This document shows positions 17,255 to 30,995 of a stretch of DNA of 64,000 nt, piece after piece. How positions within the stretch are numbered: position 1 is the stretch's first letter; every line of letters begins with the position of its first letter. The position numbers and the translations under genes are program-made. The notes beneath the pieces were generated by a model that did no database searches, was not told the origin of the DNA, and saw nothing but the letters and a program-made list of their open reading frames with translations. Source of the DNA: Streptomyces sp. H27-H5 (GTDB taxonomy: Bacteria > Actinomycetota > Actinomycetes > Streptomycetales > Streptomycetaceae); NCBI RefSeq assembly GCF_026627505.1, contig NZ_JAPNLK010000033.1:20573-84572 (forward strand), given 5' to 3'.

Positions 17255-17761
17255 ATGACGGCGAATGACGATGTAGTCGCTGTGATCCTGAAGGACCACC
17301 GCACCATGGAGGAACTGTTTCGCCGCATGCGGAGCGTGGAGGCCGACCGCGCCGAGGCGTTGAAGAAGTTCTCCGCGCTGCTCATCGCGCACGCCGAGGC
17401 CGAGGAGTCCGAGGTGTACGGCGCGCTGAAGCGGTTCAAGAACGTGGACGACGAGGAAGTGGAACACGGGGCCGAGGAGCACACCGAGGGCAACGAGGCG
17501 TTGCTGGCCCTCCTGGAGGTCGCCGACGTCGGCTCCGAGGAGTGGGACGAGCGCCTCGAAGACCTGTCGAAGGCGGTGTCGCACCACATCGACGAGGAGG
17601 AACGGACGATCCTCAACGGTGCCAGGGAGAACGTCCCGGACGAACGCCGGGCCGAGCTGGGCGTCGCGTTCCTGCGCGAGCGGGAGAAGCACCTGGCGGC
17701 CGACTGCGGCAGCATCGAGAACGTACGAGCCGTCCTGCACGCCCACGGTGAGGACCGATGA
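17255..17761 (+). CDS. Hemerythrin HHE domain protein
   Basis: A 168-residue four-helix protein. Metal-ligand histidines and acids are visible in LKDHRTMEELFRRM, LLIAHAEAEESEVYGAL, EEHTEGNEALLALL and SHHIDEEERTIL. HHE proteins bind a di-iron centre and sense or carry oxygen, NO or iron. AGGAG is located 6 nt before the ATG, and its TGA overlaps the next ATG. Confidence 0.88.
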   Translation: MTANDDVVAVILKDHRTMEELFRRMRSVEADRAEALKKFSALLIAHAEAEESEVYGALKRFKNVDDEEVEHGAEEHTEGNEALLALLEVADVGSEEWDERLEDLSKAVSHHIDEEERTILNGARENVPDERRAELGVAFLREREKHLAADCGSIENVRAVLHAHGEDR

Positions 17762-18234
17762 CCGGCGCCCGCATACCGGGCGGGGCGTCGGGCAGGCGCG
17801 CCACCATGGACGATTCCACACAGCACACCACCGAGTACCGCATCACCGTCGACGGTGAGCGCTTCACCTGCGAGGACGCCCAGGGGCTGGGCCCCCAGGG
17901 CGACGGGGGCCTGCCGGGGCAGGAGCTGACCGTGACGCTCACCGGCTGCGTCCTGACCGACACCCCGAAGGCCCTCGCCTGGGCGCTCGGCCGGGAGCCG
18001 GACGGGCAGCGCACCGTCCGGATCGACGCCACGACGGCGAACGGCCGGGAGGTGGTCACCGCCTGGGACCTGACGGACGCGGCCCCGACCGGGACCGACG
18101 ACGCGAGCGGCACGGCATCGAACCACGAGACGCGCATCCAGCGGCTGACGCTGCACGCCGTGAAGATCACCCCGGTGTTGCGCGACGAGGACCGGTTCCA
18201 GGACGCCGGGCCCACTCCCTCTCCCCGAGGCTGA
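17758..18234 (+). CDS. Hypothetical protein coupled to the hemerythrin gene
   Basis: A 158-residue soluble protein with no family I recognise. The core (EYRITVDGERFTCEDAQG, LTVTLTGCVLTDTPKALAWALG, VTAWDLTDAAP) looks beta-rich. The ATG at 17758 overlaps the hemerythrin stop (ATGA), implying coupling; an internal ATG at 17806 is an alternative. Translation of the first 16 residues is Gly/Arg-rich and may not be real. Confidence 0.6.
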   Translation: MTGARIPGGASGRRATMDDSTQHTTEYRITVDGERFTCEDAQGLGPQGDGGLPGQELTVTLTGCVLTDTPKALAWALGREPDGQRTVRIDATTANGREVVTAWDLTDAAPTGTDDASGTASNHETRIQRLTLHAVKITPVLRDEDRFQDAGPTPSPRG

Positions 18235-18360
18235 ACCGCCCGCCCCGTCGTCGTGGGACGGGGCCCGGGGGCCGTCGCGTCCCGCGGCCGTCCCCTCACA
18301 CGGTCGGACCTGCCGACATGCCGAGTGGCGTGCCTGCCCGAAGAATCAGAGGTCGACACG

Positions 18361-19914
18361 ATGGCAGGACCGTCCCGCCGCCCGCAGCCCTCGCGCAGCG
18401 GTCACGCGTCGACCGATCGGATGCTCCGTACCCTGCTCCGGCGCCGCAAGAAGGCCCCGCCCAGCGAGGACGTATCGGTCGCCGATCAGCCGCAGGTGCG
18501 CCGCGACGTGACCGCGGCCGCCCTGGGCAACACGATGGAGTGGTTCGACTTCGGCGTGTACGCCTACCTGGCCGGAACCATGGGCAAGGTCTTCTTCCCG
18601 TCGAGTTCGCCGGGCGCCCAGGTCGTCTCGACGTTCGCGACCTTCGCCGCCGCCTTCCTGGTCCGCCCCCTCGGCGGCCTCGTGTTCGGGCCGCTCGGCG
18701 ACCGGATCGGCCGGCAGAAGGTCCTCGCGGCGACGATGATCATGATGGCGGCCAGTACGTTCGCCGTCGGGTTCCTCCCGACGTACGCGTCCGTCGGCTT
18801 CGTCGCGCCCCTGCTGCTCCTGGTCTGCCGGCTGGTCCAGGGCTTCTCCACGGGCGGCGAGTACGCCGGCGCGACCACCTACATCGCCGAGTACGCGCCG
18901 GACAAGCGCCGGGGGTTCCTGGGCAGCTGACTCGACTTCGGCACGTTCGTCGGTTACGCCATGGGCTCCGGCCTGGTCACCATCCTGACCCTCGTCATGG
19001 GCTCGGACGGCCGGGAGGACTGGGGCCGGCGCATCCCGTTCTTCATCGCGGGCCCGCTGGGCCTGATCGGCCTGTACATGCGGCTGAAGCTGGAGGAGAC
19101 CCCGGCCTTCAAGAAGGAGGCCGCCTACGCGGCCGCCGAAGGGGAGGCGGGCGCGGAGGTCCCGGCGGCGGGCCGGGGGCACCCCAAGGAGATCTTCACG
19201 CGCCACTGGCACGCGGTGCTCATCTGCATGGGGCTGGTCCTGCTGTACAACGTCACGAACTACATGGTGACGTCCTACCTGCCCACCTACATGACCGTCA
19301 CCCTGGGCGAGAACGACACCACGGCCCAGCTCCTTGTCCTCGGGACGATGCTGCTCGTGGTCCTGACGATCACGACCGTGGGCCACACCTCGGACCGCTG
19401 GGGCCGCAGACCGGTGTTCCTCGCGGGCAGTGTCGCCCTGGTGGCCCTGGCCATCCCGGCGTTCCTACTGATCCGGGAGGGCGGGATCCTGTTGCCGGCC
19501 GTGGGCTGCGCGATCCTCGGGCTGCTGCTCGTCTGCTTCGCGGGGACGGCCGCCTCCACGCTGCCCGCGCTGTTCCCGACCCGACTGCGGTACGCGGCCT
19601 TCAACATCTCGGTGTCCCTGTTCGGCGGCACGACACCGCTGTTCACCTCGGCGCTCGTGGAGGCCACCGGCAACGACATGGTCCCGGCGTACTACCTGAT
19701 GGTCGCGGGCGTCATCGGATTCGTGTCGACGCTGTTCCTGCACGAGACCGCCGGAAAGCCGCTGCGCGGGCCCGGTCCGATGGTCGAGACGTCCGACGAG
19801 GCGGACGCCCTGGTGGCCCGCAGCCGCACGGCGGCCGGCCGGCAGGCCCGGGACATCTGGATCCGACCGCGCCATCCCTGGGCCCGCCACAAGCCGCGCG
19901 ACCGGGACACGTGA
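18361..19914 (+). pseudogene. MHS-type MFS transporter (ProP-like) with an in-frame TGA
   Basis: A 518-codon frame. The N-terminal half carries LGNTMEWFDFGVYAYLAGTMG, the loop GPLGDRIGRQK, QGFSTGGEYAGATTYIAEYAPDKRRGFLGS, then TGA at 18928-18930 (codon 190). The same frame continues LDFGTFVGYAMGSGLV to GRRIPFFIAGPLGLIGLYMRLKLEETPAF and six more helices to 19914. In E. coli ProP the matching segment is GSWLDFG, so the stop replaces a tryptophan codon by one G-to-A change. The family imports osmolytes or organic acids with protons. If TGA terminates, only about 5 of 12 helices are made. The downstream half has an ATG at 18961 but no clear ribosome-binding site. Confidence 0.88.
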
Positions 19915-19951
19915 CCCGTCGGGTCCGCCGTGTCCGGTGCGCGATCGCCGT

Positions 19952-20503
19952 TCAGCCGTGCGTGTCCGCCTGGAGAGGGACACCGTCGAGAAGGGGCGCG
20001 GCGGGGGCCGAGGTGGTCGGCAGCGTGCTCGGCGCCGGGGCCGGCGCGGGCAGACCGGTCGTCAGGCGCACCACGTCGACCTCGGCCCAGACCACCTTGC
20101 CGTGGTCATGGGCCTGGGCGTCCCAACGGTCCGAGAGCCGCCGCACTATGTACAGGCCGTGGCCTCCCGGCGTCGCTCCCTGCTGCCGGGGACGGGGGCG
20201 CGGCAGTTCGGTCTCCCCGTCGAAGACCTCGATGCGCAGGACGTCGCCGGCGGCCGCGATCACGAACTCCTGGCAACCGCCGGCGTGCATGACGGCGTTG
20301 GTCAGCAGCTCCGACACGATGAGCAGGACGTCCTCGGCGGTCTCGTGACCGTCCCATCCCCAGTCACGCAGGGCTTCCCGGGTGAAATCTCGTCCCTTGG
20401 CGACCTGGCCGCGGGTCCCGCTCAGCGCGAGGCGCCGACGCTGGGTCACGGCCTTGATGTCCGCGCGCAGCGGATCGCCGGTCTCCGGTCCGATGGGCGT
20501 CAC
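19952..20503 (-). CDS. RsbW-type ATP-binding regulatory protein
   Basis: A 183-residue HATPase_c protein with N-box VLLIVSELLTNAVMHAGG, DG-type motif VFDGETELP, and glycine box GGHGLYIVRRLSDRW. The C-terminal 35 residues are Pro/Ala-rich. It is the first of four minus-strand regulators (kinase, STAS, MEDS-kinase, sigma) and may act on the STAS protein or sigma factor upstream. The GTG at 20503 follows GGTGAG; the frame is open to 20635. Confidence 0.83.
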   Translation of the reverse strand: MTPIGPETGDPLRADIKAVTQRRRLALSGTRGQVAKGRDFTREALRDWGWDGHETAEDVLLIVSELLTNAVMHAGGCQEFVIAAAGDVLRIEVFDGETELPRPRPRQQGATPGGHGLYIVRRLSDRWDAQAHDHGKVVWAEVDVVRLTTGLPAPAPAPSTLPTTSAPAAPLLDGVPLQADTHG

Positions 20504-20700
20504 TGTGGTCTCACCCCCTGGGGCACTGGTCTTGTCGTTGATGTCGTACTCCTGCCGTCCTGGCCCGGTAAAAGTCCGGATCGACCGTTTCGGTGTCCCA
20601 GACCCCGCGCATACCCGCCCTGTCCTCTTGAACACCTCGGATGCGGGTGCCGGTCCCCCTCCTGGGAGGAGTCACGGCAGGTGCGAGGCGGTGTCGGGGC

Positions 20701-21120
20701 TCATCCCGCAGCGAGGGCGTCCGGCACGGTGCGGCTGATGGTGAAGACGCCGTCCGCGCCGGTGAGCTGGAGGAGTCTCGACAACTGGTCGGTGGGCGCC
20801 GCCAGTCGCAGCGCGATGCCCTCCCGTTCGGTGTCGAGCCTCAGGCTCAGCAGCAGGTTGAGGCCCGAGGAGTCGCAGAATCCGACTCCCGAGAGGTCGA
20901 TCACCAGTCGGGACGGGCCCGACCCGATCGCCTCGTCCAGGACGGGCTGGACGGATCCCAGGCTGTCGAGGTCGAGGTCTCCGGAGAGCGCGCACACCAC
21001 GGCGTCCGGCTCGCTGTGCCGGAGTTCGGCCCGCCGCGGCTCGGCCGTCTCGTTGTCGGCGCGGGGCGGCACGTCACTGTCCCCTAGGTCGCGAGTTCCC
21101 ACGTCAGCCTTCCGATGCAC
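20701..21120 (-). CDS. STAS-domain anti-sigma-factor antagonist
   Basis: A 139-residue SpoIIAA/RsbV-like protein. A hydrophilic N-terminal extension (1-35) precedes the STAS fold: VVCALSGDLDLDSLGSVQP, RLVIDLSGVGFCDSSGLNLLLSL, GIALRLAAPTDQLSRLLQLTG. The phosphorylatable serine is one of the pair in D-S-S-G (residues 84-85). When unphosphorylated such proteins bind RsbW-type kinases and free the sigma factor. It lies 64 bp from the MEDS-kinase gene on the same strand. Confidence 0.88.
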   Translation of the reverse strand: MHRKADVGTRDLGDSDVPPRADNETAEPRRAELRHSEPDAVVCALSGDLDLDSLGSVQPVLDEAIGSGPSRLVIDLSGVGFCDSSGLNLLLSLRLDTEREGIALRLAAPTDQLSRLLQLTGADGVFTISRTVPDALAAG

Positions 21121-21184
21121 TGTCTTTTCCGTTGCGCGTGTTCGCGTCTGAACTCTACAGCCGGTTCGTCACTCTTGGTCGTGC

Positions 21185-22147
21185 TCATGACCGCCGGTTG
21201 ATCGTCATGTGGAGGCGCAGGGTGAGTCCCGTGTCCAGGGCCCTGACCTCGACGAGGTCGCACAACTGGTGGATCATCCACAGGCCGCGGCCCCCGTTGC
21301 CGGAGGCCAGGGCGGGGCGGGAGCGGCCGGCGAGCGGGTCGCGGAGGCGGCCGTCGTCGCTGACCTCGGCGACCACGTCGCCCGCGGGTGTGGTCCACAG
21401 GCGCAGCCGTCCCTTCCCGCCACCGTGGGCGACCGAGTTGGCGGCCGCCTCGCTGACGGCGAGGACCAGGTCGTCGCGCCGTCCCGCGTCGAGCGCCGTC
21501 CGTCGGGCCCAGGATTCGGCGTGCTCGCGCACGTCGGCGAGCCGGCCCGCCGCGTAGTCGACGAGGACGGCCTCGGCAGCGGGTTCGGTCAGCGGGACGT
21601 CGCAGTCCGCGCAGACGACGGCGGCGTCCGTGTAGGCGGGGCTGGCGAGTTCCCGGCCGGACTCGATCAGGGTGGGGTGGGTGCGCCGGGCGTCGGCGAT
21701 CACCTCGGGGGCCAGCGCGCCCGTGTCGTACGGGCACAGGATGGTCGCGGACCGGTGTGCGAAGGCGGTGTTGATGAGCGCCTCGTGGCGGGTGGCCTCC
21801 AGGACCTCGGCCCGGGAACGGCCCGGCCAGATCGGCTCGCCCACGATCCGCGCGGTGCGCCCCGGGTGTCGGTCGGCGAACCCCTGGAGGGCGGCGAGGA
21901 TGCGTCCGGGGTTGCGGCCCAGCTCCGTCATGTCCACGCCGTCGATGTGGTCGGCGTCGGAGCCCAGGTACCGGCGCAGCGCTTCCAGGCTCGGGCCGGG
22001 GACGGCGACGAGGACGGGCTCGTCGGCGGCGAGGGCCGTGCGGACGAAGTCGCCGACGCCGGCCGTGTATTCCTCGGGGTCCCGGTAGAAGAGGGCCGGG
22101 TGGACGAAGGCTCCGGGGGCGGTTGCCGGGGAGGCCGTGTCGATCAT
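21185..22147 (-). CDS. MEDS-domain/HATPase anti-sigma regulatory protein
   Basis: A 320-residue two-domain protein. Residues about 15-180 form a MEDS sensor-like domain (FVHPALFYRDPEEYTAGVGDFV, EPVLVAVPG, VDMTELGRNPGRILAALQ, RIVGEPIWPGRS, ATILCPYDTGAL). Residues 205-318 form an RsbW-type kinase (LVLAVSEAAANSVAHGGG, VAEVSDDG, NGGRGLWMIHQLCDLVEVR). The pairing is common in Streptomyces and suggests ligand-gated control of a sigma factor. Confidence 0.87.
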   Translation of the reverse strand: MIDTASPATAPGAFVHPALFYRDPEEYTAGVGDFVRTALAADEPVLVAVPGPSLEALRRYLGSDADHIDGVDMTELGRNPGRILAALQGFADRHPGRTARIVGEPIWPGRSRAEVLEATRHEALINTAFAHRSATILCPYDTGALAPEVIADARRTHPTLIESGRELASPAYTDAAVVCADCDVPLTEPAAEAVLVDYAAGRLADVREHAESWARRTALDAGRRDDLVLAVSEAAANSVAHGGGKGRLRLWTTPAGDVVAEVSDDGRLRDPLAGRSRPALASGNGGRGLWMIHQLCDLVEVRALDTGLTLRLHMTINRRS

Positions 22148-22529
22148 GAGGTGACCTCACGGGCGTCGAGGTCTCCGCCGCCGGCGAATCGTATGCCCGG
22201 TCGGTCGCGCGGGGGTACGGCGCCCAGCGGCGTTCCCGACGTTCGCGGCCGGCCCACGCGGCGCACCACGGTCTCGGCCCGTGTCGCGTCGTCCTCGTAC
22301 GGGAGGAACGCGTGCTCGCCGGCGGCGCCGGGTGAGCAGGGCCGGCGGGGGTGGGGTGAAGGCACGCTCTTCCCTCGTAGGCGGGACGAAATCGACATCG
22401 GCTGGCGCAAGGATTCTACCGGCGCCGCAGGCCCCCGGTCGCGGGTCCGTCGAACCGGGTCGGGCCTGCCGGACACGCGGAAGGGCGGCACCGCCGGAAG
22501 GGTCCGGAGGTGCCGCCCGCAGGACGGGT
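22148..22529. other. 382-bp region between the MEDS-kinase and sigma genes
   Basis: No gene is recognised. It holds the sigma-gene terminator (22483-22518) and presumably the promoter of the three-gene minus-strand unit 22147-19952. No -10/-35 pair stands out. Confidence 0.4.
22483..22518 (-). terminator. Hairpin after the SigB-type sigma gene
   Basis: A perfect 10-bp G/C stem (22483-22492 with 22509-22518) with a 16-nt loop, starting 11 nt beyond the stop. Confidence 0.55.
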
Positions 22530-23447
22530 TCAGGCGGCGAGCATGCCGCTCCGCAGCTGGGTGAGGATCCGCGTCAGGAGGCGGGAGACCTGCATCTGGG
22601 AGATGCCGAGTTCGGCGCCGATCTCGGCCTGGGTCTTCTCCTGGCCGAAGCGCATCCGCAGGATCAGACGGTCGCGCTCTTGCAGCCGGCCGAGCAGCGG
22701 GGCGAGGGTGTGCATCTCCTCGAAGAGCTCCACGGCCGGGTCGGCCTCGCCCATGCTCTCGGCGAGCGGACGGGTTTTGCGGCCGCTCGTCGCCGCTTCG
22801 TCGGAGTCGGCGGAGGCGTCCAGGGAGCCACTGGTGTAGCCGTTGGCGGCCACCAGTCCCTCGATGACCTCCTCCTCGCCGAGTTCCAGGTGCTCGGCGA
22901 TCTCCTTGACCGTCGGCGCCCGGCCGAGCACGTCCGTCAGCTCTTCCTGGCTCTTCGCGAGTTCCGTCCGCAGTTCCTGGAGCCGGCGGGGTACGTGCAC
23001 GGCCCACGTCGTGTCGCGGAAGTAGCGCTTGATCTCGCCGGTGATGTAGGGGAGGGCGAGGGTGGAGAACTCGACCTCCCGGTCCGGGTCGAAGCGGTCG
23101 ATCGCCTTGATCAGGCCGATGGTGCCCACCTGGACGATGTCCTCCATCTCGACACCGCCGCCGCTCGCCCGACCGCGGAAGCGTCGGGCGGCGAAGTGGA
23201 CGAGGGAGATGTTCATCTCGATGAGGGTGTTGCGCGCGTACTGGTACTCGCGCGTCCCCTCCTCCAGGGTCCGCAGCCGGGTCAGGAACAGGCGCGACAG
23301 TGCGCGCGCGTCACCGGGGGCCACCTCGCGGGCGTTGGCCACGGGGGGCAGTTCCGTGAAGGACTCCCCCGCCTGGAATCCGGTCGGGGGAACGACCTCG
23401 GCGGCTGTCTCACGTACGGGGCTGACGACTGCGACAGAGCGAGGCAT
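22530..23447 (-). CDS. SigB/SigF/SigG-family RNA polymerase sigma factor
   Basis: A 305-residue group 3 sigma factor. Region 2 is NTLIEMNISLVHFAARRF to DIVQVGTIGLIKAIDRFDPDREVEFSTLALPYITGEIKRYFRDTTW. Region 3 is VPRRLQELRTELAKSQEELTDVLGRAPTVKEIAEHL, and region 4 is LQERDRLILRMRFGQEKTQAEIGAELGISQMQVSRLL. In Streptomyces these sigmas (SigB, F, H, I, K, L, M, N) run stress and development under RsbW/STAS partner-switching control, and such regulators surround it here. GGAGGG lies about 9 nt ahead of the ATG. Confidence 0.93.
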   Translation of the reverse strand: MPRSVAVVSPVRETAAEVVPPTGFQAGESFTELPPVANAREVAPGDARALSRLFLTRLRTLEEGTREYQYARNTLIEMNISLVHFAARRFRGRASGGGVEMEDIVQVGTIGLIKAIDRFDPDREVEFSTLALPYITGEIKRYFRDTTWAVHVPRRLQELRTELAKSQEELTDVLGRAPTVKEIAEHLELGEEEVIEGLVAANGYTSGSLDASADSDEAATSGRKTRPLAESMGEADPAVELFEEMHTLAPLLGRLQERDRLILRMRFGQEKTQAEIGAELGISQMQVSRLLTRILTQLRSGMLAA

Positions 23448-23800
23448 GGCGACGTTCCCTCCCTGGTGCGGATGGCTTCGTTGCCGCTCTTGCCCCCGCT
23501 TTCGGGCGCTACACGGTCCTTCATCGATTATTTTCGGTCAGTCTTGGCTTGATCTGACGGGTTCTGGTTCGGCAGGTGTCCGCATGTCGGAGTACGGGTC
23601 CGCGCGATGCGGGAGTCGATGTCGTGGTCGGGAGCCCCGCGCCGGCCTCCGGAGAACGAAGCGGGACCGGGGACCTCGCCGGATAGTCTTCACCTTGTTC
23701 GCCGACCGACCGGGACCCGTGGGGGTCCGGCGGCCGGACGAAGCAGTGCCGCACCGCCCGTCAACGGCACCGCGGGAATCCGGAACTGAGCGGGGGACAG
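23448..23800. promoter_or_regulatory. 353-bp divergent regulatory region between sigma gene and hybrid kinase
   Basis: No gene is seen. An AT-rich patch at 23524-23540 (GATTATTTTCGGTCAG) lies about 80 nt ahead of the sigma ATG on the minus strand. TAGTCT at about 23684 is a candidate -10 for the hybrid kinase. No GGGTA-type SigB element was found, so autoregulation is not evident. Confidence 0.35.
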
Positions 23801-28375
<4,575 letters not shown>

Positions 28376-28420
28376 CTCCCCGCCGCCCCTCACGTACTCG
28401 CCCAGGAGCCCGGACTCACC

Positions 28421-30880
28421 GTGAAAAGCCCTCAGCACCAAGACGGACCGCGGGGTGAGATGTCATCCCTGGAGGCGGACGACGTCACCGTTCCCGCTGC
28501 CCGCGGCTCCCGGCCCGGTGGGCCCGGTGCGGCCCGCCGGCCGGATCCCGGCGCCGACGTGGGCCCGCTGGCCGCCACCGTGGAACGCCTGCGCCGGGAG
28601 GTGCGCGAGGCGCAGTCCGCGTCGGACGGGCGGGCCCTGATCGAGATGGCCAAGGGCGTTCTCGTCGGCAAACTGGGGTGCGGTCCCGCCGAGGCGGCGC
28701 GGCAGTTGGCGATCCTGGCCGAGCAGTCGGGCACGACCGTGCTCGGTCTCTCGGTGGAGATCATCAACGAGGCGTCCCGGGACCGGGTCAGTGAGCTCGC
28801 GGCGGAGTTCCTGGAGCGCGCGGAGGCGGACGGCGACGGCCCGGACGGTGCGGCGGCGGTGCGGTTGCGCGCGGCCGAGAGCGGGCTGTTGTCCGCCTCG
28901 GACGCTCAGGCCGTGGCGACCGCGCTGTTGGAGAACGCGTTGGCTCCGCTGGGGGCGCACGGCGTGGTCATCTGGCTCGCGGGGGCGGACTCCTCGCTGA
29001 CGCTGGCCGGGCAGGCCGGGTTCACCGAGGACGAGGCGCTCCGCTGGCGGTACGTGCCGCCCGAGGTCGCCACCTGCGCGCGTCTCGCGCTCGTCGAGCG
29101 GGGGCCCGCCTTCGTCTCGCGTCTGTCCGACTCCGGCATGCCCTCGATCGGGCGCCGCCGGCATCCGCACGGGGGACGCATAGCGGTACCGGCGGGGACG
29201 GGCGGCCGCATCCACGGGGTGCTGGAGGTGTGCTGGCCGCAGCCGCTGGCGCCGCAGCCGCCGCGGATCATCCGGCAGATCGAGGCGTTGGCGGAGCTGT
29301 GCGCCCACACGCTGGAGGATCCGACGGGCGCGGGCACGCCCTCGGTGCCGGGCCGGACGCCGCACGCGGCGGTGGCCGAACTGACCTCTCTCGCCGACCA
29401 CTTGCACGATCCGGCGCTCGTCCTCACGCCGATCCTCGGCCCCGCGGGCGGTCTGACGGACTTCCGGGTCCACCACGCCAACGACCGTTTCACCGACCCC
29501 GCCGGTCGGCCCCGCAGCGCCGTGAGCGGCTCCACGTTCCTGGAGGCCTACCCCCTGGCGGCCGAGGACAACGGACTCTTCGAGAAGCTGGAACGGGTCT
29601 ACGCCACCGGGGAGTCCTTCCAGACCCGGCGGATGACGCTGACCGCCTTCATCGACGACGTGCCGCTCACCGGCGTGGCCGACGCCAGCATCACGCGGCA
29701 CGGCGCCGCGCTCCTGTTGATCTGGCGGATCGAGGACGAGACCGCGCGGCTGGCCGGCCTGCTGCAACACGCGCAGCGGCTCGGCCGGATCGGCGGCTTC
29801 GAGGAGAACTTCACCACGGGCGAGATCACCTGGAACGGGCAGCTCTTCTCGCTGTACGGGCTGCCGGCGGGCGCCTCGCCGGTGCCTCTGGAAGCGCTCC
29901 CCGGTCACGCGCACCCCGATGACATCACCTCGATCAGTCGGTTCCTGCGCACGCTGATGCACTACCGGCGCGAGGCCTCCGTGGCCTTCCGCCTCCAGCG
30001 TCCGGACGGGGTGACCCGGCACATCCGCATCGTCGCGGAGCCCGTCCAGGACGCGGACGGCTCGCTGTTCGCCGTACGGGGCGCCTACCAGGACATCTCC
30101 GCACAGCATTGGACCGAGGTGGCTCTGGCCGCCACCCGGGACCAACTGGCCCACACAGAGGCCGAGTCGGCGGAGCGCAGCCGTCTCGCGTTGCAGTTGC
30201 AGCACGCGATCATGCCGCCCGCGCCCGCGCCGCTCGACGCGCCGGGGATCCGCATCGGCGTGCGGTACCGGCCTGCCGAGTCGCAGGCCCTGATCGGCGG
30301 GGACTGGTACGACTCGGTGGTCCTGCCGAACCGGCAGGTGCTCCTGTGCGTCGGCGACGTCGCCGGCCACGGCATCGAGGCGGCCACCGGCATGGTGGTC
30401 CTGCGCAACGCCCTGCGCGGCCTCGCGGTGACCGGCGCCGGGCCAGCCCAGTTGCTCACCTGGCTGAACGCGGTCGCCCACCACCTGACCAGCGACCTGA
30501 CCGCGACCGCCGTGTGCGGGATCTTCGATCCGGACCGGCGGGTGTTGCGTTGGGCGCGCGCGGGACACCTGCCGCCCATCCTCGTGCGGGGCGCTCGGGC
30601 CACGGCCTTCCCGCTGGCCAAGGGCCTGTTGCTCGGTGCGGTGCCGAACGCGGAGTACACGGAGGAGGAGGTGCAGCTCGAAGCCGAGGACACCGTGTTG
30701 ATGTACACCGACGGGCTCGTGGAACGCCGGGACACCTCCATGATGGATTCCCTGACCCAACTCCTGGGCCTCGCGCAGCGGGAGTCCCCGTCGCTGGAGA
30801 GCCGGCTCGATCGCCTGCTGACCCACAGCAGGTCGGACACGGACGACGACACCTGCCTCGTCGGGGTCCAGGTGCGCTGA
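28421..30880 (+). CDS. ANTAR-GAF-PAS-SpoIIE protein phosphatase
   Basis: An 819-residue cytoplasmic regulator. Residues about 50-110 form an ANTAR RNA-binding-like helix set (RALIEMAKGVLVGKLGCGPAEAARQLAILAEQSG). A GAF domain lies at about 150-290, two PAS domains at about 310-430 and 455-575 (RIGGFEENFTTGEITWNGQLFSLYGL), and a PP2C-type SpoIIE phosphatase at about 590-815 (GGDWYDSVVLP, VGDVAGHGIEAA, ARAGHLPPIL, YTDGLVERR, DDDTCLVGV). SpoIIE-type enzymes dephosphorylate STAS antagonists, which fits the STAS/kinase/sigma genes divergent from it. It lies 45 bp after the hybrid kinase and is probably co-transcribed. GTG 28421 is taken as start; ATG 28460 after GGGGTGAG is possible. Confidence 0.92.
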   Translation: MKSPQHQDGPRGEMSSLEADDVTVPAARGSRPGGPGAARRPDPGADVGPLAATVERLRREVREAQSASDGRALIEMAKGVLVGKLGCGPAEAARQLAILAEQSGTTVLGLSVEIINEASRDRVSELAAEFLERAEADGDGPDGAAAVRLRAAESGLLSASDAQAVATALLENALAPLGAHGVVIWLAGADSSLTLAGQAGFTEDEALRWRYVPPEVATCARLALVERGPAFVSRLSDSGMPSIGRRRHPHGGRIAVPAGTGGRIHGVLEVCWPQPLAPQPPRIIRQIEALAELCAHTLEDPTGAGTPSVPGRTPHAAVAELTSLADHLHDPALVLTPILGPAGGLTDFRVHHANDRFTDPAGRPRSAVSGSTFLEAYPLAAEDNGLFEKLERVYATGESFQTRRMTLTAFIDDVPLTGVADASITRHGAALLLIWRIEDETARLAGLLQHAQRLGRIGGFEENFTTGEITWNGQLFSLYGLPAGASPVPLEALPGHAHPDDITSISRFLRTLMHYRREASVAFRLQRPDGVTRHIRIVAEPVQDADGSLFAVRGAYQDISAQHWTEVALAATRDQLAHTEAESAERSRLALQLQHAIMPPAPAPLDAPGIRIGVRYRPAESQALIGGDWYDSVVLPNRQVLLCVGDVAGHGIEAATGMVVLRNALRGLAVTGAGPAQLLTWLNAVAHHLTSDLTATAVCGIFDPDRRVLRWARAGHLPPILVRGARATAFPLAKGLLLGAVPNAEYTEEEVQLEAEDTVLMYTDGLVERRDTSMMDSLTQLLGLAQRESPSLESRLDRLLTHSRSDTDDDTCLVGVQVR

Positions 30881-30995
30881 GCGAGCCGACAGGGGGGCGT
30901 CAGCATCGCGCCCTCAAGATCACGTTCGGGTGGTTCGTCGTCTCCCGGGCGCGTTCGGCGCGGGTGGATCGGGCCGGTGCCCCGAGGGTGGCTTC

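Noticed and set aside
14594..18930. Reassignment of TGA to tryptophan in this organism
   Set aside because: Most intact genes here end in TGA with family-typical C-termini, so TGA works as a stop; only local readthrough, mutation or error remains possible.
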